Numbered from the stretch's first letter, positions 44,941 through 53,304 are shown. The stretch: DNA of 64,000 nucleotides from Streptomyces fulvoviolaceus (GCF_000718165.1 NZ_JOEY01000022.1:62001-126000), one strand, 5' to 3'. The notes: a model not told the origin generated them from the letters alone. Program-made: numbers and translations.

Positions 44941-46592
44941 CCGTTCGCCTTCTTGAAGCGCTCGTACGCCTTGTTGTGCAGGTCGACGAGCTGCTGCATG
45001 TTCTTCGCCTTCAACTCGGAGACGTACGCGTCCCATTCGGAGATCGGGCGCTTGCCGAGGACGAACTGGAGCGTGTTCTGGATGGCGTGGTCCTTCAGCG
45101 GGGTGTCCCAGAGCGTCGCCTGTTCCTGCTCGAAGGACTGGAGCGGGTGGGCCGGGTCGACGGGCAGTTCCTCACGCTGGGACATCACGTCCTGGAACTT
45201 CTTCTCGTCCGGGCTGAAGGAGGAGGAGACCAGCTTCCAGCTGCCGCCGTAGGTGAAGACGCCGTTGAAGAAGCCGAAGTCCTTCTGAAGGTCCTTCGGG
45301 GCGTCCGGGTCGGAGCCCATGAGGGAGATGCCGGGCTCCAGCTTGTAGGCGCCGGCGGACTCGGTGTACGTGACGCCCTTGACACCCCACTTGCACAGCA
45401 CCTGGCCCTCGTCCGAGTACCACAGCCAGTCCACGAACTGCATCATCGCGACGAAGGTGTCGCTCTTGAGGGCCTTGCTGGAGATCATGACGCCGTTCTC
45501 CAGCCGGATGCCGCTCAGGACGATCGGGCCGGCCGGTCCGAGGGGCACCGGCACCATCTCGATCTTCGCGCCCTTGACCTGCTTCTCCAGGTTGTAGCGG
45601 TAGTTCTGCACCAGCTCCTGCGGATTGGCGCTGATCACATAGGACTTCTCCGCCAGCAGCTTCTGCACGGCCTGGTCGTCCTGCTGGGTGAAGCTCTCCG
45701 GGTCAAGGAGCTTCTCGGCGACAATCTTTCTCAGGTACTCGACCATCTGGCGGTAGGCGTCCGTCGCGGCGGTGAAGACGAACTTCTGCGCCTTGGTGTC
45801 GAAGCTGATGTTGTCGTACGTCCAGCCCGCCTTGACCCCGTACGCCTGGCCGAGGTAGCTGAACAACGCACCGCACGGGAACGGGGTGTTGGTGCTCCAG
45901 CGGTCGGTCCAGGGGTACTTGTCGGGGTACTCCTCCTTGAGCGCCTTGAGGACGTCGTACACCTCGTCCCAGCTGGTCGGCAGAGTCAGCCCGTGCTTGT
46001 CGAGGATGTCCGTGCGGAAGGACAGCGAGTAGCCGGCCTTGGGCTTCTCGTGCAGGCCGGGCAGCAGGTAGTACTCGCCGTCGGACTGGCGGATGGAGTC
46101 GAGCTCGGGCTCCAGGCTCCACTTCTTCACCTTGTCCCGGAAGTTGGGCATCAGGTCGACGTACTCGCTCACCGGGAGGATCGCGCCCGAGGACACGAAG
46201 GCCACCTCGGAGGGGTGGTACGTCTTGGGGATGATGAAGGGGGCGTCGCCCGCGCCGATGAGGACGCCGCGCTTCTTCTCGTAGTCGGCCAGCGGGACGT
46301 CGACGGGCTTGAGCGTGATCCCGGTGCGCTTGGTGACCTCCTTCCAGAACAGCCAGTTGTTCTTCAGCGGGTAGACCGGGTTGTCGTTGTGCAGCATCGA
46401 GAAGGACAGCGCCTTGGCCGCCTTGAACTGCTGCCCGGCGCGGTACTCCTTCATCGCGCCGTCCTGCTTCTTCGACAGGTCCTTGGTGTCCCCGCCGTCG
46501 TCTCCGCTGCTGCAGCCGGTGAGCGTGGCGAGGCCGATGAAGCCTGCGGCGGCCAGGATCTGACGCCGTGACAGCTGTCCTGAGTTCTCCAC
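44937..46592 (-). CDS. LipO-type oligosaccharide-binding lipoprotein
   Basis: 551-residue solute-binding lipoprotein of the large type associated with LplB/YtcP permeases (B. subtilis LipO/YtcQ/YesO). N-terminus has twin Arg (LSRRQILAAAGFIGLATLTG), with the lipobox Cys at about 27 and an Asp/Gly linker. The mature part contains LHEKPKAGYSLSFRTDILDK and QSDGEYYLLPGL. GTG start at 46592 with AAGGAG 5 bases upstream. Downstream of two permease genes and ahead of GH39. Likely substrate: (glucurono)xylo-oligosaccharides, from context. Confidence 0.88.
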   Translation of the reverse strand: MENSGQLSRRQILAAAGFIGLATLTGCSSGDDGGDTKDLSKKQDGAMKEYRAGQQFKAAKALSFSMLHNDNPVYPLKNNWLFWKEVTKRTGITLKPVDVPLADYEKKRGVLIGAGDAPFIIPKTYHPSEVAFVSSGAILPVSEYVDLMPNFRDKVKKWSLEPELDSIRQSDGEYYLLPGLHEKPKAGYSLSFRTDILDKHGLTLPTSWDEVYDVLKALKEEYPDKYPWTDRWSTNTPFPCGALFSYLGQAYGVKAGWTYDNISFDTKAQKFVFTAATDAYRQMVEYLRKIVAEKLLDPESFTQQDDQAVQKLLAEKSYVISANPQELVQNYRYNLEKQVKGAKIEMVPVPLGPAGPIVLSGIRLENGVMISSKALKSDTFVAMMQFVDWLWYSDEGQVLCKWGVKGVTYTESAGAYKLEPGISLMGSDPDAPKDLQKDFGFFNGVFTYGGSWKLVSSSFSPDEKKFQDVMSQREELPVDPAHPLQSFEQEQATLWDTPLKDHAIQNTLQFVLGKRPISEWDAYVSELKAKNMQQLVDLHNKAYERFKKANG

Positions 46593-46629
46593 GGATACTC
46601 CTTTGTTCCGTAAGTGAATTGACGGACTG

Positions 46630-47499
46630 TCAGCCCTTGACCGCGCCGAGCATCACGCCCGAGACGAAGTAGCGCTGGACGAACGGGTACACCGCGAGGA
46701 TCGGGAGGGCGGTGAGGACGATGGTGACGGCCTGGATGTTGGCGCCGACCTGGCTGAGCTGTTCCGTGCCGGCGCCTGCGTTGCCGCCGCCGGTGGCGCC
46801 CGCGATGAGGTTGCGCAGGTAGACGGTGACCGGCATCAGGTCGCTGCTGTCCATGTAGAGGAACGCGCTGAACCAGGAGTTCCAGAAGGACACCGAGTAG
46901 AAGAGCACCATCGTCGCGACGACCGCTTTGGACAGCGGCAGCACGATCCTGAGCAGGATGCCGTAGGTGCTCAGGCCGTCGATCTGCGCTGCCTCCTCCA
47001 GCTCGGACGGCAGGCTCTCGAAGAAGGCCTTCATGACCAGGAGGTTGAACACGCTGATCGCGTTGGGCAGCGCGATCGCCCAGACGCTGTTCTTCAGGCC
47101 GAGGCTGGTGACCAGCACGTAGTTGGGGATCAGACCGCCAGTGAAGAGCATGGTGAACACGGCGACACCGACCAGCGCGGTGCGCCCCCTGAGGTGCCTC
47201 TTCGACAGGACGTAGGCGTAACAGGTCGTCAGAACCATGGCCACGACGGTCCCTACGACCGTGTAGAGCACGGTGTTGCCGTAGTTGCGCCAGAACATCG
47301 AGTCCTGGAAGACGATTTTGTACGTGGTGAGGTTGAACCCCTTGGGCCACAGGGTCACTTCACCGGCACGGATCTGCCGTTCCCCGCTGAAGGACCTCGC
47401 GATGATGTTGACGAAGGGGTACAGGGTCACCAGCACGACGAAGGTGAGGACGACCCCGTTGACACCCTGGAAGACCCGGTAGGAACGACTCGGCTTCAC
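46630..47499 (-). CDS. YtcP-type carbohydrate ABC permease
   Basis: 289-residue CUT1 permease with six predicted helices. The EAA motif is LEEAAQIDGLSTYGILLRIV (about 186-205), and the YtcP hallmarks FTGGLIPNYVLV and FWNSWFSAFLYM are present. The second of two adjacent GTG codons (47499) is chosen because it overlaps the preceding permease stop (GTGA). Pairs with the LplB-type permease upstream. Confidence 0.88.
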   Translation of the reverse strand: MKPSRSYRVFQGVNGVVLTFVVLVTLYPFVNIIARSFSGERQIRAGEVTLWPKGFNLTTYKIVFQDSMFWRNYGNTVLYTVVGTVVAMVLTTCYAYVLSKRHLRGRTALVGVAVFTMLFTGGLIPNYVLVTSLGLKNSVWAIALPNAISVFNLLVMKAFFESLPSELEEAAQIDGLSTYGILLRIVLPLSKAVVATMVLFYSVSFWNSWFSAFLYMDSSDLMPVTVYLRNLIAGATGGGNAGAGTEQLSQVGANIQAVTIVLTALPILAVYPFVQRYFVSGVMLGAVKG

Positions 47500-48488
47500 C
47501 ACAGGCTGGTCCCCACTGTGCGACGCGAGAGCGTGTTGGCGGACGTGATGAGGACCAGGCCGATGATCGACTCGAACAGCCCGATGGCGGCGGCGTAGCT
47601 GAAGCTGCTGGACTCCACACCGGCCCGGTAGACGTACGTCGAGATCACGTCGGCGGTCGGATACGTCAGCGGGTTGTACAGCAGCAGGACCTTCTCGAAG
47701 CCGACCGCCATGAACGTGCCGATGTTGAGGATCAACAGCGTGATCATGGTGGGGCGGATGCCGGGCAGGGTGACGTGCCAGATCTGCTGCCAGCGGTTGG
47801 CACCGTCGATGCGTGCGGCCTCGTACAGGTCCTCGTCGATCGTGGTGAACGCGGCGAGGTAGAGGATCGTGCCCCAGCCGGCGGTCTGCCAGATCTCCGA
47901 GCCGACGTAGAGCGTGCGGAACCACTCGGGTTCCTGGATGAAGCGGATCGGGTCGTGGCCGAACCAGCCGAGGACATGGTTGACCGGGCCGTCGCTGGCC
48001 AGCATCTGCATCGTGATCCCCGCGACGATCACCATCGACAGGAAGTGCGGAAGGTACGACACCGACTGGACGAACCGTTTCAGCGAGTGTCTGCGCACCT
48101 CGTTCAGCAACAGCGCCAGCACGATCGGGATCGGGAAGCAGAAGACGAGCGTGAGCCCGCCGAGCCACAGGGTGTTGCGGAACACCTGCCAGAAGGTGGG
48201 ATCGCTGAGGAACATGCGCACATAGCGCAGGCCCACCCAGTCCTCACCGAACATCGAGCCGCCCGGTTCGAAGCGCCGGAAGGCGATCACGTTGCCGATC
48301 ATCGGCAGATAGCGGAAGAGCAGGAAGAACAGCAGCGGCAGGAGCGCCAGCGAGTACAGCTGCCAGTCGCGGCGCAGGGCCCGGCGCCAGGTGGGGCGCT
48401 TGGCGGGACGTGCGGGGCGGTCTCCCGTCTTGGGCGGCGGTGGCTCCTGGGTGCCGGGCGGCGGAGCCGATGTGGTGGGGGTGCTCAT
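47496..48488 (-). CDS. LplB-type carbohydrate ABC permease
   Basis: 330-residue CUT1 permease. Pro-rich cytosolic N-terminus (1-35), then six helices starting at LYSLALLPLLFFLLFRYLPM. EAA loop YEAARIDGANRWQQIWHVTL at about 228-247. First gene of the six-gene operon 48488-40752 (permease, permease, binding protein, GH39, YesL, GH42). Its promoter region carries CGAAACTTTCG and TTACCGGTAA and is divergent from the CE7 esterase gene. Confidence 0.89.
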   Translation of the reverse strand: MSTPTTSAPPPGTQEPPPPKTGDRPARPAKRPTWRRALRRDWQLYSLALLPLLFFLLFRYLPMIGNVIAFRRFEPGGSMFGEDWVGLRYVRMFLSDPTFWQVFRNTLWLGGLTLVFCFPIPIVLALLLNEVRRHSLKRFVQSVSYLPHFLSMVIVAGITMQMLASDGPVNHVLGWFGHDPIRFIQEPEWFRTLYVGSEIWQTAGWGTILYLAAFTTIDEDLYEAARIDGANRWQQIWHVTLPGIRPTMITLLILNIGTFMAVGFEKVLLLYNPLTYPTADVISTYVYRAGVESSSFSYAAAIGLFESIIGLVLITSANTLSRRTVGTSLW

Positions 48489-48519
48489 GCTCGGGCCTCC
48501 CGGGCGGGGCGCGCGGAAC

Positions 48520-48530
48520 CGAAACTTTCG
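48520..48530. promoter_or_regulatory. Xylan-type operator CGAAACTTTCG
   Basis: Eleven-base palindrome around a central C, 32 bases upstream of the first permease start. The GAAACTTTC core is the conserved element described upstream of Streptomyces xylanase genes and bound by a LacI-type repressor of the BxlR kind (family knowledge). It supports xylan-responsive control of this operon and possibly of the divergent esterase. Confidence 0.6.
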
Positions 48531-48535
48531 AGCTC

Positions 48536-48545
48536 TTACCGGTAA
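48536..48545. promoter_or_regulatory. Perfect palindrome TTACCGGTAA
   Basis: Ten-base palindrome 5 bases beyond the CGAAACTTTCG box in the 227-base divergent spacer. Similar to TTAACCGGTAAA at 12560 and TTACCGATAA at 16162. Central-CG symmetry suggests a LacI/GalR-type site. The rest of the spacer holds promoters for the two divergent transcripts and no gene. Confidence 0.5.
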
Positions 48546-48715
48546 CTTCGCGGCAACTTAGAGGCACCCAGAAAGCGCTGTCAATGGGTCACGCAGGAGA
48601 TTCCCGGGACGAACGTGAGGCATTGGAACCGGCGTGGGCGGGGTAGAACAGGGAAACCAAATCCCGGTCCCCTCCGCAAGTTTCACTACTTTGACCGACT
48701 CATGCGAGGTGCCCT

Positions 48716-49714
48716 GTGCCTGCGTTCGACCTGCCGACGAGGGAGCTGGCGGACTACCGTCCCGATGTCGAAGAACCCCCGGAATTCGACGAGTTCTGGC
48801 GTGACACTCTGAAAGAGGCCGCCCAGTGGGACCCGTTGGTCTCGGTGCGCCCCGCGGAGAGCGGGCTACGGCTGACGGAGACCTGGGACGTGACCTTCCG
48901 GGGTTTCGCCGGGGATCCGGTACGCGCCTGGTACAGCAGGCCCGCCGGAGTGCGCGAGCCACTGCCGGCGGTCGTCGAGTACGTCGGCTACGGCCGCGGT
49001 CGCGGCCTTCCCCACGAGCGGCTGACCTGGGTGAACGCCGGGTACGCGCATCTGCTGATGGACAACCGCGGCCAGGGCGACCAGTACGGCAACGGCGGCG
49101 CCACGCCCGACCCGCACGCGACGGCGCCGGGTGGCCCGGGCCCGGCGGCACGCGGCCTGCTCGACCCGCGCGACCACCACTACCGACGGCTGATCACGGA
49201 CGCGGTGCGCGCGGTGACGGCGGTGCGCGCGCTGCCCGGCGTGGACGTGTCCCGCACCACCGCCGTCGGCAACAGCCAGGGCGGCGGCCTCGCCCTGGCC
49301 GTCGCCGGGCTGGTCCCGGACCTGGCGGCGGTCCTGGTCACCGCCCCTTTCCTGTGCGGCATCCGGCGCGCACTGGACCTCACCGACGCGAGTCCCTACG
49401 GCGAGATCACCGCGTACCTGTCGGTCCACCGCGGCTCCGAGCAGGCCGCCTACCGGACCCTCTCCTACATGGAGGGCATCTCGTTCGCCCGGCGCGCGCA
49501 GGCCCCGGCCCACTTCGGGGTGGGCCTGCGCGACACCGTGTGCCCGCCGAGCGGGGCGTACGCGGCCTTCAACCGCTACGGGGAGTTGACCGGCGCGGAC
49601 CCACGCAAGGAGATCCACGCCTATCCGTACAACGGCCACGAGGGCGGCGACGCCTTGCACGTACGCCGCCAACTCGACTGGTTGGACCAGGTGTTCAGCC
49701 CTGAGCCAGCGTGA
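48716..49714 (+). CDS. Acetyl xylan esterase, CE7 family
   Basis: 332-residue alpha/beta hydrolase (AXE/cephalosporin C deacetylase) that removes O-acetyl groups from xylo-oligosaccharides. Catalytic triad Ser187 (VGNSQGGG), Asp273 (GLRDTVCPP), His308 (YNGHEGG), with spacing very close to B. subtilis CAH; N-terminal DEFWRDTLKEA segment is family-typical. No signal peptide, as usual for CE7. GTG start at 48716. Divergent from the xylan ABC operon, convergent with the second GH92 gene, their 3' ends overlapping by 20 bases. Confidence 0.92.
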   Translation: MPAFDLPTRELADYRPDVEEPPEFDEFWRDTLKEAAQWDPLVSVRPAESGLRLTETWDVTFRGFAGDPVRAWYSRPAGVREPLPAVVEYVGYGRGRGLPHERLTWVNAGYAHLLMDNRGQGDQYGNGGATPDPHATAPGGPGPAARGLLDPRDHHYRRLITDAVRAVTAVRALPGVDVSRTTAVGNSQGGGLALAVAGLVPDLAAVLVTAPFLCGIRRALDLTDASPYGEITAYLSVHRGSEQAAYRTLSYMEGISFARRAQAPAHFGVGLRDTVCPPSGAYAAFNRYGELTGADPRKEIHAYPYNGHEGGDALHVRRQLDWLDQVFSPEPA

Positions 49715-52700
49715 ACACGTGCAGGTCCGCGTCGTCGGGCAGTTTCACGCTCGCGATGCTCTTCCCTTCCGGCGCCGTGAACGGCTTCGTGGCGAAGACG
49801 TACGTGGCGACCGGGTCCCGGTCCGCACCCGCCACGTTCCGGTACGCGGCCCGGGCGACGACCTCGTTGCCGTACTGGACGGTGCCGCCGCCTCCGCCGA
49901 CGGTCCAGTCGGTGAGGGCGAGGCCGATCGTGTCCGTGCTGCCGTCGGTGTAGGTGACGGTGGCCTGGGCCTGCTGGTTGCCGTTGACCGCGCTGCCGAG
50001 GAAGGACAACTGACTGACTGGCTCGTCCAGTTGGATGGTCTGACCGTTCGCCGAGGCGTTGTCGGGGCGTCCGCTGGGCGAGTCCGGCCAGGTGAAGGCG
50101 AGACCGGCGGCCGTGCCCTGCTTCCCCGGTGCCAGCCCGGCCGCGGCCAGCGCCTGGCGGGAGTAGTTCCAGCCGCCGCCGTCGTAGTCGGCCTCGTCGT
50201 GGTCGCCGGAGTCGTCCGAGATCCCGGTGTTGTCGTACGCGGCGAGGAGGGTGCCGGGCGCGGCGACGGTCAGGGACACCGGCTGCTCGTACGAGGTGCC
50301 GTCCGAGGTGACCGTGACCTTGACGTCGTAGAAGCCCTGCTCGGTGTCCCGGGTGGAGCTCAGCGTGATCTCCTGGCTGCCGTCGACGACCGTTCCCCCG
50401 GCGGGAGTTGCTTCGACGCCGTCGGGCGCCTCGACACGGAAGCGGATCTCCGGACCCGCCCCGCCGCTCAGTGACAGGGCGCGGATGCCGACCTTCGTGC
50501 TGCCGCCCGGTGCGATCGTCGCCGTGGTCGGGCCGACACCGATCTGGTACCGCTGCTCGCCCTCACGGAAGGACGGCGGGGCGTCGGCCGTCGCACTCCC
50601 CCAGCCCTTGTCCGGGGTGCCGGAGAGCGTGTAGTCCAGGGTGCCGCCGTCCCGGACGAAGGAGGCGGGGAGCCAAGGGCGGTCGCTGGTACGGCCGTTG
50701 ACCTTCAACGAGTTGATGTACGGCGCGACCGCCGCCGCGCCCTCCGCGTGGACGGAGATGTCGTTGCCGTGGGGGCGGTCGATCTCGATCCGGGGGAACA
50801 GCGGGGAGGCGAGGGCGAGTTCGGCGCGGGAGGGCACCTGGGGGTACATGCCGAGCGCGGAGAAGACGTACCAGGAGGACATCGCGCCGAGGTCGTCGTT
50901 GCCGGGGATGCCGCCGGGCTGTGGGGACCAAAGCTCGCGCATCGCCGCCCGGACCGTCTCCTGCGTCTTGTAGGGGGCGCCCGCGTAGTCGTACAGGTAG
51001 GGCACGTTGATCGACGGCTCGTTGTCCAGCTCGGACTTCTCGCCGCCGCTGCCGGTGAAGGCCCAGCCGCCGTCGGCGTCGTGGAAGAAGGAGTCGAGGC
51101 GGGCCAGCGCCTTGTCCCGGCCACCCATCGCGGCGAACAGACCGGCGGGGTTGTGCTGGACCATCCAGGTGTACTGGGCCGCCGTACCCTCGACGAAGCC
51201 GTTGCCGGTGGCCGGGGTGAAGCCGGTGACCCAGCTGCCGTCGGCCTTGCGGTTGGCGATGTAGCCGCCTGTCGCATCGGCGGCGATGTTGAAGTTGTTC
51301 TGCCACCACTGGGAGCGGGCGGCGAACGTGTCCGCGGTGCTCTTCTCCCCTGCCTCTGCGGCCAGTTGGGAGAGTGCGAAGTCGGCGCCGGACATCTCCA
51401 GCGTCTCGGCGGCGCCGCCCCAGGCGTTGGAGACGGACGGCATGTAGTGCAGCTTCAAGTACTTGTCGAGGGAGGGGCGTTGACCGACGGACAGCACCGG
51501 CTTTCCGGCGGGTGAGAGGTCCTGTTCGGTGGGGACCGTGGCCGCCTTGGTCAGCGAGGCCAGTGCGCCGCGCAGGTCGAAGTCCGCGCCGCCGAAGGCG
51601 CGGATGCCGGCCAGGGCGATGGGTGAGGGGTCGCCGTTCATGACGTGGGTGCCGCTCGCGCCATGCAGCCAGCGGTCCCAGATGCCGCCGTTCTGCTCGG
51701 CCAGTTCGTACAGCGACTGGGCGATGTCGGAGCCGGTGCGGGGGTTCAGCAGGGTCAGCAGCTGGACCTGGTCGCGGTAGACGTCCCAGCCGGAGAAGGT
51801 GCCGTACTGGGCCCGGTGGCCGCGGGTGACGGTGTGCACCTCGTCGTCGCTTCCGCGGTATCTGCGGTCGGCGTCGCTGATGACGTTGGGGTGGAGGAGG
51901 GAGTGGTAGAGCGCGGTGTAGAAGGTGGTGCGTTCGTCGTCCGTGCCGCCGCCGACCCTGATCGCGTCCAGCTGGTCGCGCCAGGCGCGGTGGGCCGCGT
52001 CCCGCACGGAGTCGAAGGAACGCCCGGGTGGGTTCTCGGCGGCGAGGTTGGCCTCGGCGCCGGCTCTGCTGACGTACGAGATGCCGACCTTGACGCCGAC
52101 CTGTTCCGTGCCGGGCGCGAACTCGACGTATCCGCCCGCCCCCTTGCCGGCGACGGGACGACCGCCGGCCGCGAAACCCCCCGTGCCGCCACTGGACTTC
52201 AGAGATCCGGGATCGAGGCGGTCGTCCTGCCAGGTCCCAGCCTCCTTGAAGGGGCGGTCGAAGTGAGCCGTGAAGTGCAGGGTGTAGTAGGCGCGTTGGC
52301 CCTCGGGATCGAGGTAGCCGCAGAAGTTGCCGGAGGTGACGGAGCCGGAGATCGTGCGGGTCGCCGGGTCGATGTCGATCGCCGAATCGGTCGAGCCCAC
52401 CTCGGAGTTGGCGGTGCGGACCAGGAGCGAGGCGGGCTTGTCGGCCGGGAAGGTGAAGCGGGCCGAGCCCGTGCGGGCGGTGGCCGTGAGGTCGGCCGTG
52501 ACCCCGGTCGCGAGGCCCACCTTGTAGTGGCCGGGCTCCGCGGTCTCGTCGGCGTGGCTGAAGTCGGCGGCGTAGACCGCGTCCTTGGTGTCGCTCGCGG
52601 GGGACGAGGTGACCTCGCCCGCGTACGGGAAGAACGGGATGTCGCCGCTGCCGCCCCCGCAGCCCGTGCCGGACATGTGGGTGAGGCTGAAACCGCGGAT

Positions 52701-52961
52701 GCGGGTGGCGTCGTACTGGTAGCCGCCGGGGGCGGCGGTACGGGTGGCGTCACCGCGGGTGTTCTCGGGGCTGAAGGAGAACATGCCGAACGGGGCGACG
52801 GCGCCCGGGAAGACGTTGCCGCCGTTCTTGGTGCCGATGAGCGGGTCGACGTACGCGGTGGGATCGCCGACCAGGTCCGGCGGCGGTGCCGCGAGGGCGG
52901 GAGTGGCGCCGGCGAGCGCCAGAACGGCGGCCAGCAGCAGGGACGTAGGACGGAAACGCAT
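49695..52961 (-). CDS. Secreted GH92 alpha-mannosidase
   Basis: 1088-residue secreted exo-alpha-mannosidase. Signal peptide 1-25 (LLLAAVLALAGATPALAA). GH92 N-terminal beta-sandwich (about 30-310: YVDPLIGTKNGGNVFPGAVAP-type start, SHADETAEPGHYKVGL) and catalytic helical domain (about 310-770) with acid Glu591 (FVEGTAAQY) and the base-motif PGNDDLGAMSSWY (688-690). It then continues with a NEW3-like bacterial Ig domain (about 815-890) and a C-terminal jelly-roll-like domain of about 190 residues (YDNTGISDDSGDHDEADYDG). ATG at 52961 with AAGGAGG upstream. Two GACAACGTTGTC-type sites lie 160-215 bases upstream. Lacks the F5-8C modules of the first GH92. Confidence 0.9.
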   Translation of the reverse strand: MRFRPTSLLLAAVLALAGATPALAAPPPDLVGDPTAYVDPLIGTKNGGNVFPGAVAPFGMFSFSPENTRGDATRTAAPGGYQYDATRIRGFSLTHMSGTGCGGGSGDIPFFPYAGEVTSSPASDTKDAVYAADFSHADETAEPGHYKVGLATGVTADLTATARTGSARFTFPADKPASLLVRTANSEVGSTDSAIDIDPATRTISGSVTSGNFCGYLDPEGQRAYYTLHFTAHFDRPFKEAGTWQDDRLDPGSLKSSGGTGGFAAGGRPVAGKGAGGYVEFAPGTEQVGVKVGISYVSRAGAEANLAAENPPGRSFDSVRDAAHRAWRDQLDAIRVGGGTDDERTTFYTALYHSLLHPNVISDADRRYRGSDDEVHTVTRGHRAQYGTFSGWDVYRDQVQLLTLLNPRTGSDIAQSLYELAEQNGGIWDRWLHGASGTHVMNGDPSPIALAGIRAFGGADFDLRGALASLTKAATVPTEQDLSPAGKPVLSVGQRPSLDKYLKLHYMPSVSNAWGGAAETLEMSGADFALSQLAAEAGEKSTADTFAARSQWWQNNFNIAADATGGYIANRKADGSWVTGFTPATGNGFVEGTAAQYTWMVQHNPAGLFAAMGGRDKALARLDSFFHDADGGWAFTGSGGEKSELDNEPSINVPYLYDYAGAPYKTQETVRAAMRELWSPQPGGIPGNDDLGAMSSWYVFSALGMYPQVPSRAELALASPLFPRIEIDRPHGNDISVHAEGAAAVAPYINSLKVNGRTSDRPWLPASFVRDGGTLDYTLSGTPDKGWGSATADAPPSFREGEQRYQIGVGPTTATIAPGGSTKVGIRALSLSGGAGPEIRFRVEAPDGVEATPAGGTVVDGSQEITLSSTRDTEQGFYDVKVTVTSDGTSYEQPVSLTVAAPGTLLAAYDNTGISDDSGDHDEADYDGGGWNYSRQALAAAGLAPGKQGTAAGLAFTWPDSPSGRPDNASANGQTIQLDEPVSQLSFLGSAVNGNQQAQATVTYTDGSTDTIGLALTDWTVGGGGGTVQYGNEVVARAAYRNVAGADRDPVATYVFATKPFTAPEGKSIASVKLPDDADLHVFTLAQG

Positions 52962-53119
52962 GACGCGGCCCCTCCTCCTTCGGACGGGTCGCGCACCACA
53001 GGTCGCACAAGCCGCAGGGACAGTAACGTGCGCCACCGGTACCACGGAAGGGCGCGTGCGGCGGTGGGGGCGCGCGGGCGGGTCACCCGGGTGGGGCAGT
53101 CGGCTCCCCCAACTGATTT

Positions 53120-53131
53120 GACATCGTTGTC
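53120..53131. promoter_or_regulatory. Operator-like GACATCGTTGTC (GH92-2, proximal)
   Basis: Eleven of twelve positions match GACAACGTTGTC. It lies 159 bases upstream of the second GH92 start and 45 bases, centre to centre, from the perfect site at 53165, so two repressor dimers could bind and loop. Confidence 0.55.
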
Positions 53132-53147
53132 CGTTGACGCGGTAGAG

Positions 53148-53163
53148 TCTTGTGTAGACCACT
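53148..53163 (-). promoter_or_regulatory. Weak DasR-like site upstream of GH92-2
   Basis: On the minus strand AGTGGTCTACACAAGA: the first nine bases equal the DasR half-site AGTGGTCTA and 12 of 16 positions match in total. It sits between the two LacI-type operators. Weaker than the ngcE site; may be chance. Confidence 0.35.
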
Positions 53164-53164
53164 C

Positions 53165-53176
53165 GACAACGTTGTC
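53165..53176. promoter_or_regulatory. Perfect palindromic operator GACAACGTTGTC (GH92-2, distal)
   Basis: Perfect 12-bp palindrome (14 bp with flanking C/G), identical to the one before the first GH92 gene. The 343-base spacer 52962-53304 contains these sites, the hairpin at 53247 and no credible gene. Confidence 0.65.
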
Positions 53177-53246
53177 GCGCCGACTGGTCGCACCAAGCCA
53201 CGCACCATCCGGGTCGGCAACACCCCCCCTCGCCGACCCGGCTCGC

Positions 53247-53276
53247 GGACCCGGTGGCTCACTACCCACCGGGTCC
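53247..53276 (-). terminator. Hairpin after LPMO gene
   Basis: GGACCCGGTGG ... CCACCGGGTCC, 11-bp perfect arms with an 8-base loop, 29 bases beyond the LPMO stop; separates LPMO transcription from the GH92 gene on the same strand. Confidence 0.8.
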
Positions 53277-53304
53277 GCCCAGAGCGGAGGGTTCAGGTGA
53301 CGGT

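Noticed and set aside
34976..52961. GH92 enzymes as mannosyl-phosphate uncapping type
   Set aside because: Known uncapping enzymes replace the acid Glu by Gln; both proteins here keep Glu (YTETNGW and FVEGTAAQY).
52962..53201. N-terminal extension of GH92-2
   Set aside because: The extra 80 residues are Arg/Pro-rich, cross two operators, and precede a clear signal peptide with its own AAGGAGG site at 52961.
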